Assembly (NCBI GenBank): GCA_012520135.1
Contig: JAAYOX010000050.1
Location: 1-13,680 of the forward strand
Length of the DNA stretch: 13,680 nt
Direction: 5' to 3'
From: Clostridia bacterium
GTDB taxonomy: Bacteria > Bacillota > DULZ01
A program made the position numbers and the translations under genes. A model generated the notes under the pieces. The model was given only the letters and a program-made list of their open reading frames with translations, searched no databases and was not told where the DNA came from. Each line of letters begins with the position of its first letter. Within the stretch, counting starts at the first letter, position 1. Below are positions 6,917 to 13,645 of the stretch, in pieces.

Positions 6917-7531
6917 ATGATGATTGCCACTGTTATTTTAGCTGCCGGAGAGTCCCGAAGGATGGGCAGCCTAAAACAAATGCTTGCTTGGGGGCAAGAT
7001 ACCGTTCTGGGCAAGACGATAAGTACTTTTCAGGAAGCGATAACAGGTCCGGTTTTTGTAGTAGTTGGTTATGAGGGTTCCAGGATCAAAAGACAACTGG
7101 CTGACCGGAAGGTAATGTGGGTGGACAACCCTTCTTACCAAAAGGGAATGAGCAGTTCCATTGTAGCCGGGATTAAGGCTTTGCCTGCGGAGGTAGAAGG
7201 TATATTGTTAGCCTTGGCGGATTTGCCTTTGCTACAATCTGACACAGTAAAAAAAGTTGCGGATACTTTCCTGTCGAGTAAACACCGTCTCATTGTGCCT
7301 GTCTTTCAGGGGAGAACCGGGCATCCAGTCTTAATCGCTAAAGAATTTTTCCCTGAGCTGCTTAAGTTACAGGGAGATGTCGGTGCTAAACAAATCATCC
7401 GGGAAAACGAAGAACAAGTTTTTTTTCTGAATGTGAATGATCCCGGCATCTATTTGGATATTGATGAACCTCATACCTATGCAAAGCTGAGAGCCACAAA
7501 GGGGGAGTCCGCAGATGCTGGTTTTAATTAA
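6917..7531 (+). CDS. mocA: Molybdenum cofactor cytidylyltransferase-like (MocA/YgfJ family)
   Basis: A 204-residue nucleotidyltransferase of the MobA-like NTP transferase fold. MocA attaches CMP to molybdopterin cofactor (Mo-MPT) to make the MCD form used by xanthine-dehydrogenase-type enzymes. The N-terminal LAAGESRRMGSLK (8-20) has LAAG, typical of CTP-using MocA, where GTP-using MobA has LAGG. Further blocks are NPSYQKGMSSS (71-81) and the metal-binding ADLPL (101-105). In E. coli the homologue YgfJ lies beside yqeB and yqeC, as here. The ATG at 6917 is one base after the yqeC stop (a second ATG follows at 6920), with AGAGG upstream inside yqeC. The 3' end overlaps yqeB by 17 nt. Nucleotide preference is inferred from one motif and not proved. 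Confidence 0.9.
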   Translation: MMIATVILAAGESRRMGSLKQMLAWGQDTVLGKTISTFQEAITGPVFVVVGYEGSRIKRQLADRKVMWVDNPSYQKGMSSSIVAGIKALPAEVEGILLALADLPLLQSDTVKKVADTFLSSKHRLIVPVFQGRTGHPVLIAKEFFPELLKLQGDVGAKQIIRENEEQVFFLNVNDPGIYLDIDEPHTYAKLRATKGESADAGFN

Positions 7532-8303
7532 AGGTGCAGGAGATGTGGCCAGTGGTGTGGCCTTAAGGATTTGGAGAAGCGGTTTTGACGTGATTATGAC
7601 AGAAATCCCTGAACCCACTGTAATCAGACGCACAGTAGCCTTTGCCGAAGCAGTTTATCAAGGAATTGTCGAAGTGGAAGGTGTGACCGCTCGTTTAGCT
7701 AAAGACGCTTCCGAAGCAATGGCACTGTTAAAAGAGGGGGTTATTCCGGTACTGGTAGACCCGGAAGCGAACTGCAGACTGGAACTAGCTCCCCAGGTCA
7801 TCGTCGATGCGACATTGGCCAAACGAAATTTAGGAACTTTTCGCGGCCAGGCTCCTTTGGTAATTGGTTGCGGCCCCGGATTCACAGCCGGGGAAGAAGT
7901 AGATTTAGTGGTGGAAACTAAACGGGGACATTATTTAGGGAGAGTGCTCACTGAAGGTTCTGCAGCTCCCAATACGGGAATCCCGGGTAGCGTGGAGGGC
8001 TATGCAGAGGAGCGGGTGTTGAGGGCTACTGCCGACGGCCTTTTTACCGGTTTAAAAGAGATCGGTGATTATGTCAACAAGGGACAAGCCGTTGCCAAAG
8101 CCGGCGAAGAACCCATCTGCGCCGAGATTAGCGGTGTGTTAAGAGGTATTCTACGCTCAGGATTGCAGGTCCACAAAGGCATGAAAGTTGGCGATATTGA
8201 TCCTCGCGGGGAGATTCAGTATTGCTATACTGTTTCCGATAAAGCCCTGGCTGTTGGCGGCGGGGTATTGGAAGGAATACTGAGGCATCAAGCTATGAGA
8301 TAG
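7515..8303 (+). CDS. yqeB: YqeB/EF2563-family selenium-dependent molybdenum hydroxylase system protein
   Basis: A 262-residue member of the YqeB (EF2563) family, a genomic marker of selenium-dependent molybdenum hydroxylases; its biochemical role is unknown. The N terminus has a dinucleotide-fold-like KGAGDVASGVALRIWRSGF (GAGDVASG at 7-14), followed by TEIPEPTVIRRTVAFAEAV, which is highly characteristic. The middle has GCGPGFTAGEEVDLVVET. The C-terminal third (YVNKGQAVAKAG through EISGVLRGILRSGLQVHKGMKVGDIDPR) resembles a lipoyl/biotinyl-like barrel, though the modifiable lysine context is absent. No membrane segments are seen. The start overlaps mocA by 17 nt and is preceded by GGGGGAG at 7501-7507, so the two are translationally coupled. 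The stop TAG overlaps the ribosome site of the next gene. Confidence 0.92.
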   Translation: MLVLIKGAGDVASGVALRIWRSGFDVIMTEIPEPTVIRRTVAFAEAVYQGIVEVEGVTARLAKDASEAMALLKEGVIPVLVDPEANCRLELAPQVIVDATLAKRNLGTFRGQAPLVIGCGPGFTAGEEVDLVVETKRGHYLGRVLTEGSAAPNTGIPGSVEGYAEERVLRATADGLFTGLKEIGDYVNKGQAVAKAGEEPICAEISGVLRGILRSGLQVHKGMKVGDIDPRGEIQYCYTVSDKALAVGGGVLEGILRHQAMR

Positions 8304-8313
8304 GAGGAAACCT

Positions 8314-9372
8314 ATGGATAAAGCGACACTGGAAGCTTTAAGAAACTACCGTCCTGAAGATAAAGCAGCTTTGGCGACCATCATCAGGAGCAAAGGCTCT
8401 ACTCCCAGGGGGATAGGAACTTCCTTCTTGATCTATGCTGACGGGAGAACTGTAGGCACCATCGGAGGCGGATGCGCTGAAGCCGAAGTAAAGCAAGGAG
8501 CATTGACGGCTATTGATTATAATGAAGTCAAAATTCATCATGTTGATCTCACCGGTGATGTAGCTGAAGATGAGGGAATGGTCTGCGGGGGGATCATGGA
8601 TGTAATTATTGAACCAATTCAGGATCCGGGGCTGTTTCAAGAGATGGAGTCTTACCTGGCTGAAAATAAAAATATTTATTCTTGCCTGGTAGTCGGGGGA
8701 GCCGAACGGGAAAATGTAGGTAAAAGGGCCATCTATGATAGAGAAGGGAACTTCATCAGCGGTACCCAAATTATTGAACGGCTGAAAGCTGAATGGCTAG
8801 CGGCGGAACCTATGCTGGTTAACTTAGATACCTCTGCAGGAACAATGGAAGTATTTATTCAACCGGTAACCCCTCCTAACAGTCTGTTAATACTGGGGGC
8901 AGGGTACATAGCCCAAGCTCTGGTGGCATCGGCCGGTGAACTGGATTTTGAGATTACGGTGGTCGATGACCGGGCGGATTTTGCCAATCCGGCTAAACTA
9001 CCGGGGGCCAGGGTCATTTGTAATAAATTTACTAAAGCCCTTGAGAATTATCCTGTGACCGAAAACACCTATATAGTAATCGTGACCAGAGGTCACCGTT
9101 ATGATGCAGAATGCTTACGACAAGTAATTTCTTCTCCGGCAGCTTATATCGGTATGATTGGCAGTCGCAGGAGGACTCGCCTGTTGCTCCGGCAGTTAGA
9201 AGAGGAAGGTTATCCACGGGAAGAATTGGCCAAGGTTAAAACGCCCATCGGCTTGGATATTGGTGGAGAAACTCCCGGGGAAATCGCCATTAGTATTCTG
9301 GCAGAGATAATTCTTAAAAAGCGGAAAGGAACTTTATTGTTGGAAAATAGTACAGAAAAACTAAATACTTGA
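8314..9372 (+). CDS. XdhC/CoxI-family molybdenum hydroxylase maturation protein
   Basis: A 352-residue XdhC/CoxI-type protein. Characterised XdhC binds molybdenum cofactor, promotes its terminal sulfuration and delivers it to xanthine dehydrogenase. The N-terminal domain has GSTPRGIGTSFLI (28-40), GTIGGGCAEAEV (48-59) and the conserved MVCGG with C91. The C-terminal domain is a Rossmann fold: LLILGAGYIAQAL (191-203), VVDDR, VTRGH (257-261) and YIGMIGSRRR (278-287). Length and two-domain layout are normal. AGGAGG at 8302-8307 overlaps the yqeB stop. As the last gene of the cassette in a YqeB/YqeC context, it may handle a selenium-bearing rather than sulfur-bearing cofactor; that is inference. 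No terminator follows, so transcription may continue into glyA. Confidence 0.93.
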   Translation: MDKATLEALRNYRPEDKAALATIIRSKGSTPRGIGTSFLIYADGRTVGTIGGGCAEAEVKQGALTAIDYNEVKIHHVDLTGDVAEDEGMVCGGIMDVIIEPIQDPGLFQEMESYLAENKNIYSCLVVGGAERENVGKRAIYDREGNFISGTQIIERLKAEWLAAEPMLVNLDTSAGTMEVFIQPVTPPNSLLILGAGYIAQALVASAGELDFEITVVDDRADFANPAKLPGARVICNKFTKALENYPVTENTYIVIVTRGHRYDAECLRQVISSPAAYIGMIGSRRRTRLLLRQLEEEGYPREELAKVKTPIGLDIGGETPGEIAISILAEIILKKRKGTLLLENSTEKLNT

Positions 9373-9398
9373 CAGGAAAACTAGAATTTTTGTTGAAT
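9369..9398 (+). promoter_or_regulatory. Candidate promoter for glyA, overlapping the preceding stop codon
   Basis: A perfect -35 TTGACA at 9369-9374 contains the TGA stop of the XdhC gene (9370-9372). An 18-nt spacer leads to TTGAAT at 9393-9398, matching TATAAT at 4 of 6 bases. It would give a leader of about 105 nt ahead of glyA. Confidence 0.5.
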
Positions 9399-9459
9399 AC
9401 CATTTAATGATAGGCACTCAAATTAAATATTGGTGAATACTAAGGGTAACTAAGGTTAC
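9392..9459 (+). repeat. Short repeats in the glyA leader
   Basis: GTTGAATAC (9392-9400) recurs as GGTGAATAC (9432-9440), 40 bp apart. Then GTAAC (9446-9450) and GTTAC (9455-9459) form an inverted repeat around TAAG. The 138-nt gap before glyA otherwise holds only the promoter and ribosome site. I do not see the conserved core of a glycine, SAM or THF riboswitch. The repeats may be regulator sites. Confidence 0.3.
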
Positions 9460-9510
9460 AAACTTGGTATCTCCAAATACAACTTTCAATTTTATAAGGA
9501 GGCTTTTAAA

Positions 9511-10752
9511 GTGAAACATTTGATGCAAGTTGACCCAGAAATTGCCAAGGCGTTGGAGCAAGAACGAAAAAGACAGAATGACAAGATTGAATTAATTGCC
9601 TCGGAAAACTTTGTCTCCCTTGCAGTGATGGAAGCACAAGGTTCTGTATTGACTAACAAATATGCCGAAGGGTATCCGGGCAAAAGGTACTACGGTGGAT
9701 GTGAGTACGTCGACATTGCTGAGGATCTGGCTCGGGACAGAGCTAAAAAATTGTTTAATGCCGAACATGCCAACGTACAGCCTCACTCCGGTGCCAATGC
9801 CAACACCGCTGTCTATCTTGCAGTGCTAAAGCCCGGCGACACCGTTTTAGGGATGAACTTGGCCCACGGAGGTCACTTAACTCATGGTAGCCCTGTTAAT
9901 ATCTCCGGTTTGTACTATAATTTCGTAGCCTACGGAGTAGACGATAAAACCCAAACCATCGATTACGATCAGGTTAGAGACCAAGCTAAAAAGCATAAGC
10001 CTAAACTATTGGTAGCCGGTGCCAGTGCCTATCCACGTACCATTGACTTTAAGATCTTCAAGGAAATTGCCGATGAAGTTGGCTGTCTCTTCATGGTTGA
10101 CATGGCTCATATTGCCGGTCTGGTAGCTACCGGTCTCCATCCCAATCCCATGCCCTATGCTGACTTTGTTACTTCTACCACTCATAAAACATTAAGAGGG
10201 CCTCGGGGCGGTCTGATTCTTTGTAAAGAAGAACACGCTAAAGCGGTTGATAAGGCCATCTTCCCCGGTTTACAAGGCGGTCCTTTGATGCATGTTATCG
10301 CCGCCAAGGCCGTAGCTTTCAAAGAAGCTCTATCCCCCGAGTTTAAGACTTACCAAGAGCAAGTCTTGAAGAACGCTAAAGCTTTAGCCGAAGGATTAAA
10401 TAGCAAAGGAATCAATTTAGTATCCGGCGGTACCGATAACCACTTGCTGTTAGTGGACGTACGGTCCAGAAATGTGACCGGTAAAGAAGCAGAATTCCGC
10501 TTAGATGAAATCGGTATTACCGTTAATAAGAACGCTATTCCGTTTGATCCTGAGTCTCCCTTTATCACCAGCGGAATCCGGATTGGAACTCCAGCCACCA
10601 CTACCCGCGGATTTAAAGAGCAAGAAATGGCCGAAATTGCTTCTTTAATCGACGTTGCTTTATCAGATGCCTATGAGGCAGAAAAAGCAAACTTGCTGGC
10701 TAAGGTTGCCGAGATTTGCTCCCGTTACCCACTTTATGCCGAATTGGCTTAA
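9511..10752 (+). CDS. glyA: Serine hydroxymethyltransferase
   Basis: PLP enzyme that interconverts serine + tetrahydrofolate and glycine + 5,10-methylene-tetrahydrofolate in the cytosol. The 413-residue product has the usual bacterial length. Visible blocks are IELIASENFVS, NKYAEGYPGKRYYGG, the PLP-contacting HSGANAN and MVDMAHIAGL, the Schiff-base lysine K226 in TSTTHKTLRGPRGG, and the C-terminal SGIRIGTPATTTRG. The start is GTG at 9511, preceded by AAGGAGG at 9496-9502; the family begins exactly here. It has its own promoter region and a terminator. Beside serine dehydratase genes and purine-catabolism markers, it may run towards serine, feeding glycine from purine breakdown into pyruvate, though SHMT is also a housekeeping enzyme. 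Confidence 0.98.
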   Translation: MKHLMQVDPEIAKALEQERKRQNDKIELIASENFVSLAVMEAQGSVLTNKYAEGYPGKRYYGGCEYVDIAEDLARDRAKKLFNAEHANVQPHSGANANTAVYLAVLKPGDTVLGMNLAHGGHLTHGSPVNISGLYYNFVAYGVDDKTQTIDYDQVRDQAKKHKPKLLVAGASAYPRTIDFKIFKEIADEVGCLFMVDMAHIAGLVATGLHPNPMPYADFVTSTTHKTLRGPRGGLILCKEEHAKAVDKAIFPGLQGGPLMHVIAAKAVAFKEALSPEFKTYQEQVLKNAKALAEGLNSKGINLVSGGTDNHLLLVDVRSRNVTGKEAEFRLDEIGITVNKNAIPFDPESPFITSGIRIGTPATTTRGFKEQEMAEIASLIDVALSDAYEAEKANLLAKVAEICSRYPLYAELA

Positions 10753-10764
10753 GGGCAAAATCAG

Positions 10765-10803
10765 AGGCACTCCTACCCAAGTGGGTAAGGGTGCCTTTCC
10801 TTT
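10765..10803 (+). terminator. Intrinsic terminator after glyA
   Basis: A 14-position stem pairs 10765-10778 with 10783-10796 (AGGCAC with GTGCCT outside, TACCC with GGGTA inside), with one C-A mismatch and one G-T wobble. The loop is AAGT and the 3' side runs into TTTCCTTT. It starts 13 nt after the glyA stop. Confidence 0.88.
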
Positions 10804-10816
10804 GCAAAAAATACTA

Positions 10817-10845
10817 TTGCCTATCATGAATAGTTAAGATATGCT
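10817..10845 (+). promoter_or_regulatory. Promoter for the threonine-synthase-like gene
   Basis: TTGCCT (10817-10822), a 17-nt spacer and TATGCT (10840-10845) match the sigma-A boxes at 4 of 6 bases each. It lies just after the glyA terminator, where a new promoter is needed. Confidence 0.5.
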
Positions 10846-10847
10846 TA

Positions 10848-10865
10848 AATTGTAGTGAAACAATT
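10848..10865 (+). promoter_or_regulatory. Inverted repeat at the expected transcription start; candidate operator
   Basis: AATTGT (10848-10853) and ACAATT (10860-10865) form a perfect 6-bp inverted repeat with a 6-nt gap, beginning 3 nt after the -10 box. A repressor bound here would block initiation. A related cluster of AATTG units lies at the promoter before the carbamate kinase gene (13568-13590). Confidence 0.38.
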
Positions 10866-10901
10866 AATTTCAGATAAATTCATAGAGGGAGGATATATCA
10901 A

Positions 10902-12164
10902 TTGAAAAACGTAAAACATTTGGAATGTATCAATTGTGGCAAGACCTATCCTGCCGAACCAGGTGTTTATACCTGTCCTGATTGCGGTCCGGAAGGAATA
11001 CTGGATGTAATTTATGATTATGATTACATTAAAAGCCGGGTTTCCAAAGAATCCTTTAAAGAGAACCGGGAGTATACCATTTGGCGTTATACTGATTTTT
11101 TGCCGATTAAACCTGACAGTGCCAGGCCTCGTTTACGGGTAGGCTGGACTCCTTTATATGATACAGCCGTCCTGGCAGAAGCAATCGGATTAGACAAGCT
11201 TTATATGAAAGACGATGGGCAAAACCCAACTGCATCGTTGAAAGACAGGGCTTCAGCCATCGCCGTGGTCAAAGCAATGGAAGAAGGGGCCAAACTAATT
11301 GCTTGTTCTTCCACCGGTAATGCTGCTTCTTCTCTGGCCGGTAATGCAGCCAGTGTCGGTATGAGAACCTGTATTTTTGTACCCCAAAGGGCTCCTCAAG
11401 GAAAAATTGCCCAGTTACAGATTTTTGGGGCAACTGTAATCAGCGTTCAGGGAGACTACCGGGAGGCTTTCCAATTATCTGCGGAAGCGATTAAAAAGTA
11501 CGGTTGGTATAACCGGAACGCTGCTATCAACCCCTATTTGGCGGAAGGTAAAAAGACCGTCAGTTTGGAAATCTGTGAACAATTGGATTGGCAAGTGCCC
11601 GATTGGGTAGTCTTTTCCGTAGGAGACGGATGTACCATCGGCGGTGCTTATAAAGGATTTTTAGATCTCTATAACGTCGGCTTTATCGATCGCCTGCCTA
11701 AATTCCTGGGTGTACAAGCCAGTGGCTGCGATCCCTTGACAAGAGCTTTTATTTCCGGAGGCAAAATGGAACCGACAGCAGAAAACACCCTGGCTGACAG
11801 TATCGCCGTAGGTGTACCCAGAAACCCGGAAAAAGCCCTCAGAGCGGTAAGGAAAACCGGTGGTGTTTATATTAACGTTTCCGATGATGAAATCCTGGCA
11901 GCAATGCGGCTATTAGGGAATACCTCCGGTATCTTTGGCGAGCCTGCAGGAGTAGCCGGTTTGGCAGGCCTGAAAAAAGCCGTAGCCGAAGGTATTATCA
12001 AGCGGAATGAAACCGTAGTCTGTGCTGTAACCGGTAACGGACTGAAAGACGTTAATAATGCCATTAAAGCAGCAGGAGAGCCCATGAAAGTAAATCCTAA
12101 CTTGGACGAATTAGTGTCTGCACTGGAACAAAGACCCGGTTTCTTTGATTATCTCAATCAATAA
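10902..12164 (+). CDS. Threonine-synthase-like PLP enzyme with N-terminal zinc ribbon
   Basis: A 420-residue fold-type II PLP enzyme. Residues 9-28 carry a zinc-ribbon CxxC pair (C9/C12 and C25/C28), as in the longer threonine synthases. The Schiff-base lysine is K114 in NPTASLKDRAS, and the substrate-phosphate loop is SSTGNAASS starting near 136. Authentic threonine synthases usually read NPTGSFKDRG here, so the changes G to A, F to L and G to A are notable. A later AVTGNGLKD block matches the family. The start is TTG at 10902, chosen because GAGGGAGGA lies at 10884-10892 and the zinc ribbon begins just after. It has its own promoter and precedes hyuA by 18 nt to that gene's start. Automatic annotation would say ThrC, but the context (HyuA, carbamate kinase) suggests a catabolic lyase acting on an amino acid. 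The fold is sure; the reaction is not. Confidence 0.85.
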   Translation: MKNVKHLECINCGKTYPAEPGVYTCPDCGPEGILDVIYDYDYIKSRVSKESFKENREYTIWRYTDFLPIKPDSARPRLRVGWTPLYDTAVLAEAIGLDKLYMKDDGQNPTASLKDRASAIAVVKAMEEGAKLIACSSTGNAASSLAGNAASVGMRTCIFVPQRAPQGKIAQLQIFGATVISVQGDYREAFQLSAEAIKKYGWYNRNAAINPYLAEGKKTVSLEICEQLDWQVPDWVVFSVGDGCTIGGAYKGFLDLYNVGFIDRLPKFLGVQASGCDPLTRAFISGGKMEPTAENTLADSIAVGVPRNPEKALRAVRKTGGVYINVSDDEILAAMRLLGNTSGIFGEPAGVAGLAGLKKAVAEGIIKRNETVVCAVTGNGLKDVNNAIKAAGEPMKVNPNLDELVSALEQRPGFFDYLNQ

Positions 12165-12182
12165 CAGTTAGGGGAGTTGGCC

Positions 12183-13553
12183 ATGGAACTGGTTATTAAA
12201 AACGGAACCCTGGTTACCGAGGAAGGAATAGTTAACGAGGATCTTCGTTTGGAGCAGGGCAAGATTGTGGAAATAAGGCCAAATTTAGTCCCTTCCCCAG
12301 GAGCTACTGTCATCGATGCCTCCGGCCTGATCGTTTTGCCGGGGGTAATCGATGCCCATACTCATTACAGTCTTGTAGTCAGAGGAGCCTGTACCGCTGA
12401 CGACTTTGTTTCAGGAAGCCGTTCGGCTGCCTGCGGAGGTGTTACCACTTTCATCGATTATGCAGATCCCATAGAGGGGAAATCTTTGGCTCAGGCTATG
12501 GAACAGCGTCGACGGGAAGCGGAAGGTAACGCCTGTATTGATTATCACCTGCATATGTGTCTTTATGGCCATCGTTCCTGGACCAAGGAGGAACTGCTGG
12601 AGCTCAAGAATGCAGGAGTGCGGAATCTTAAAGTCTTTACTACCTACGATAACATGCAGATTCCTGATCAAAACCTGGAAAAGCTATTGGTTGACTGCAA
12701 GGAACTGGACATGTTGGTTACGGTTCATGCAGAGGACCAAGAACTGGTGGCGGAGCTGGCAGGCAAGTTCAAGGTTCAAGGTAAAGTAGAACCGGAATAC
12801 CACGGTCAAAGCAGGCCCAATGAGTGTGAAAGGAAAGCTATTGCCAATGTAATTGCCATGGCGGAGAAACACGGTACTCCCGTTTATTTTGTTCATGTTT
12901 CCACAGCCCAGGGGGCTGAACTAATCAGGGAAGCAAGAAGCCGGGGACTCATGGTGTTTGGGGAAACATGTCCTCATTATTTAGTTTTGACCGAAGAGTG
13001 TTTCCAACGGGATTTTCCCAAGCAGTATATCATGACTCCACCTTTGCGCAGTGCCCAGGATAACCTGCGGCTTTGGGAGGCTCTTCAACAGGGTGATTTA
13101 CAGGTGGTGGCTACAGACCATTGTGCTTACACTTTGGAGCAAAAGAAACTCGGCAAGACTTGTTTTACCACCTTGCCAGGCATACCCGGTTCGGAGACTT
13201 TATTGCCTCTTCTTTTCAGTGAAGGGATCGATCGGGATCGGTTAACTTTGGAGCAATTGGCCGCATATTTGGCGACCAATCCTGCCAAGCTTTTTGGCCT
13301 GTACCCCCAGAAAGGGGTTATCCGGGAAGGCAGTGACGGGGACCTGGTGATTGTCGATCCTAATCTGGAGAAGACTCTCAGCGGCGAAATGCTTCACTCT
13401 AAAGCCGGTTACACGCCTTTTCATGATATAAAAGTTAAAGGATATCCGGTAATCACTGTTTCCCGAGGCAAAGTTATTTACCGTGACAATGATTTTGTTG
13501 GGGAACCCGGGTGGGGTCAGTTTGTCCAGGCCAACAGGATTACCTGGATTTAA
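12183..13553 (+). CDS. hyuA: HyuA-type hydantoinase / dihydropyrimidinase-like cyclic amidohydrolase
   Basis: A 456-residue binuclear-metal amidohydrolase that would hydrolyse a cyclic amide or ureide ring to an N-carbamoyl or similar open product. All metal ligands are present: H59 and H61 (VIDAHTHYS), the carboxylated lysine K150 (NLKVFTTYD), H182 (TVHAEDQ), H238 (YFVHVS) and D312 (ATDHCAY). Y155 matches the substrate-contacting tyrosine of D-hydantoinases. The segments GETCPHYLVL, VATDHCAY and ATNPAKLFGLYPQKG look close to E. coli HyuA as I remember it. The ATG at 12183 was chosen because GGGGAG (12171-12176) lies 6 nt upstream; the TTG at 12177 abuts that site. Co-transcription with the PLP enzyme upstream is likely. 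Substrate (hydantoin, dihydropyrimidine or a purine-derived ring) cannot be read from the sequence. Confidence 0.93.
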   Translation: MELVIKNGTLVTEEGIVNEDLRLEQGKIVEIRPNLVPSPGATVIDASGLIVLPGVIDAHTHYSLVVRGACTADDFVSGSRSAACGGVTTFIDYADPIEGKSLAQAMEQRRREAEGNACIDYHLHMCLYGHRSWTKEELLELKNAGVRNLKVFTTYDNMQIPDQNLEKLLVDCKELDMLVTVHAEDQELVAELAGKFKVQGKVEPEYHGQSRPNECERKAIANVIAMAEKHGTPVYFVHVSTAQGAELIREARSRGLMVFGETCPHYLVLTEECFQRDFPKQYIMTPPLRSAQDNLRLWEALQQGDLQVVATDHCAYTLEQKKLGKTCFTTLPGIPGSETLLPLLFSEGIDRDRLTLEQLAAYLATNPAKLFGLYPQKGVIREGSDGDLVIVDPNLEKTLSGEMLHSKAGYTPFHDIKVKGYPVITVSRGKVIYRDNDFVGEPGWGQFVQANRITWI

Positions 13554-13567
13554 GTTCTATGCAGTTT

Positions 13568-13590
13568 GCAATTGTAAATTGCTTAATTGC
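13568..13590 (+). promoter_or_regulatory. Palindrome and AATTG repeats upstream of carbamate kinase; candidate operator
   Basis: GCAATT (13568-13573) and AATTGC (13577-13582) form a perfect palindrome around GTA, followed by a second AATTGC (13585-13590). The palindrome overlaps the predicted -35 box, as expected for a repressor or activator site. No T run follows, so it is not a good terminator. Confidence 0.42.
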
Positions 13591-13607
13591 GAGATAATCA
13601 CTATAAA
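13579..13607 (+). promoter_or_regulatory. Promoter for the carbamate kinase gene
   Basis: TATAAA at 13602-13607 matches the -10 box at 5 of 6 bases. It sits exactly 17 nt after TTGCTT (13579-13584), a modest -35. The 92-nt gap after hyuA is otherwise explained by this promoter, the palindrome and the ribosome site. Confidence 0.55.
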
Positions 13608-13645
13608 AAATTTAGTACTGAATTGAAGCAGATGGAGGGAAAGAG

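Noticed and set aside
8338..8769. 143-codon minus-strand open frame
   Set aside because: It is the shadow of the XdhC-family gene, with low-complexity composition and no family motif.
6169..9372. In-frame TGA selenocysteine codons in the selenium-related genes
   Set aside because: All four reading frames are intact without recoding. The selenium in this system is a cofactor atom and does not require selenocysteine.
9399..9510. Glycine, SAM or THF riboswitch ahead of glyA
   Set aside because: The leader is short and AT-rich, and I cannot find the conserved cores or multi-stem layout of these riboswitches by eye.
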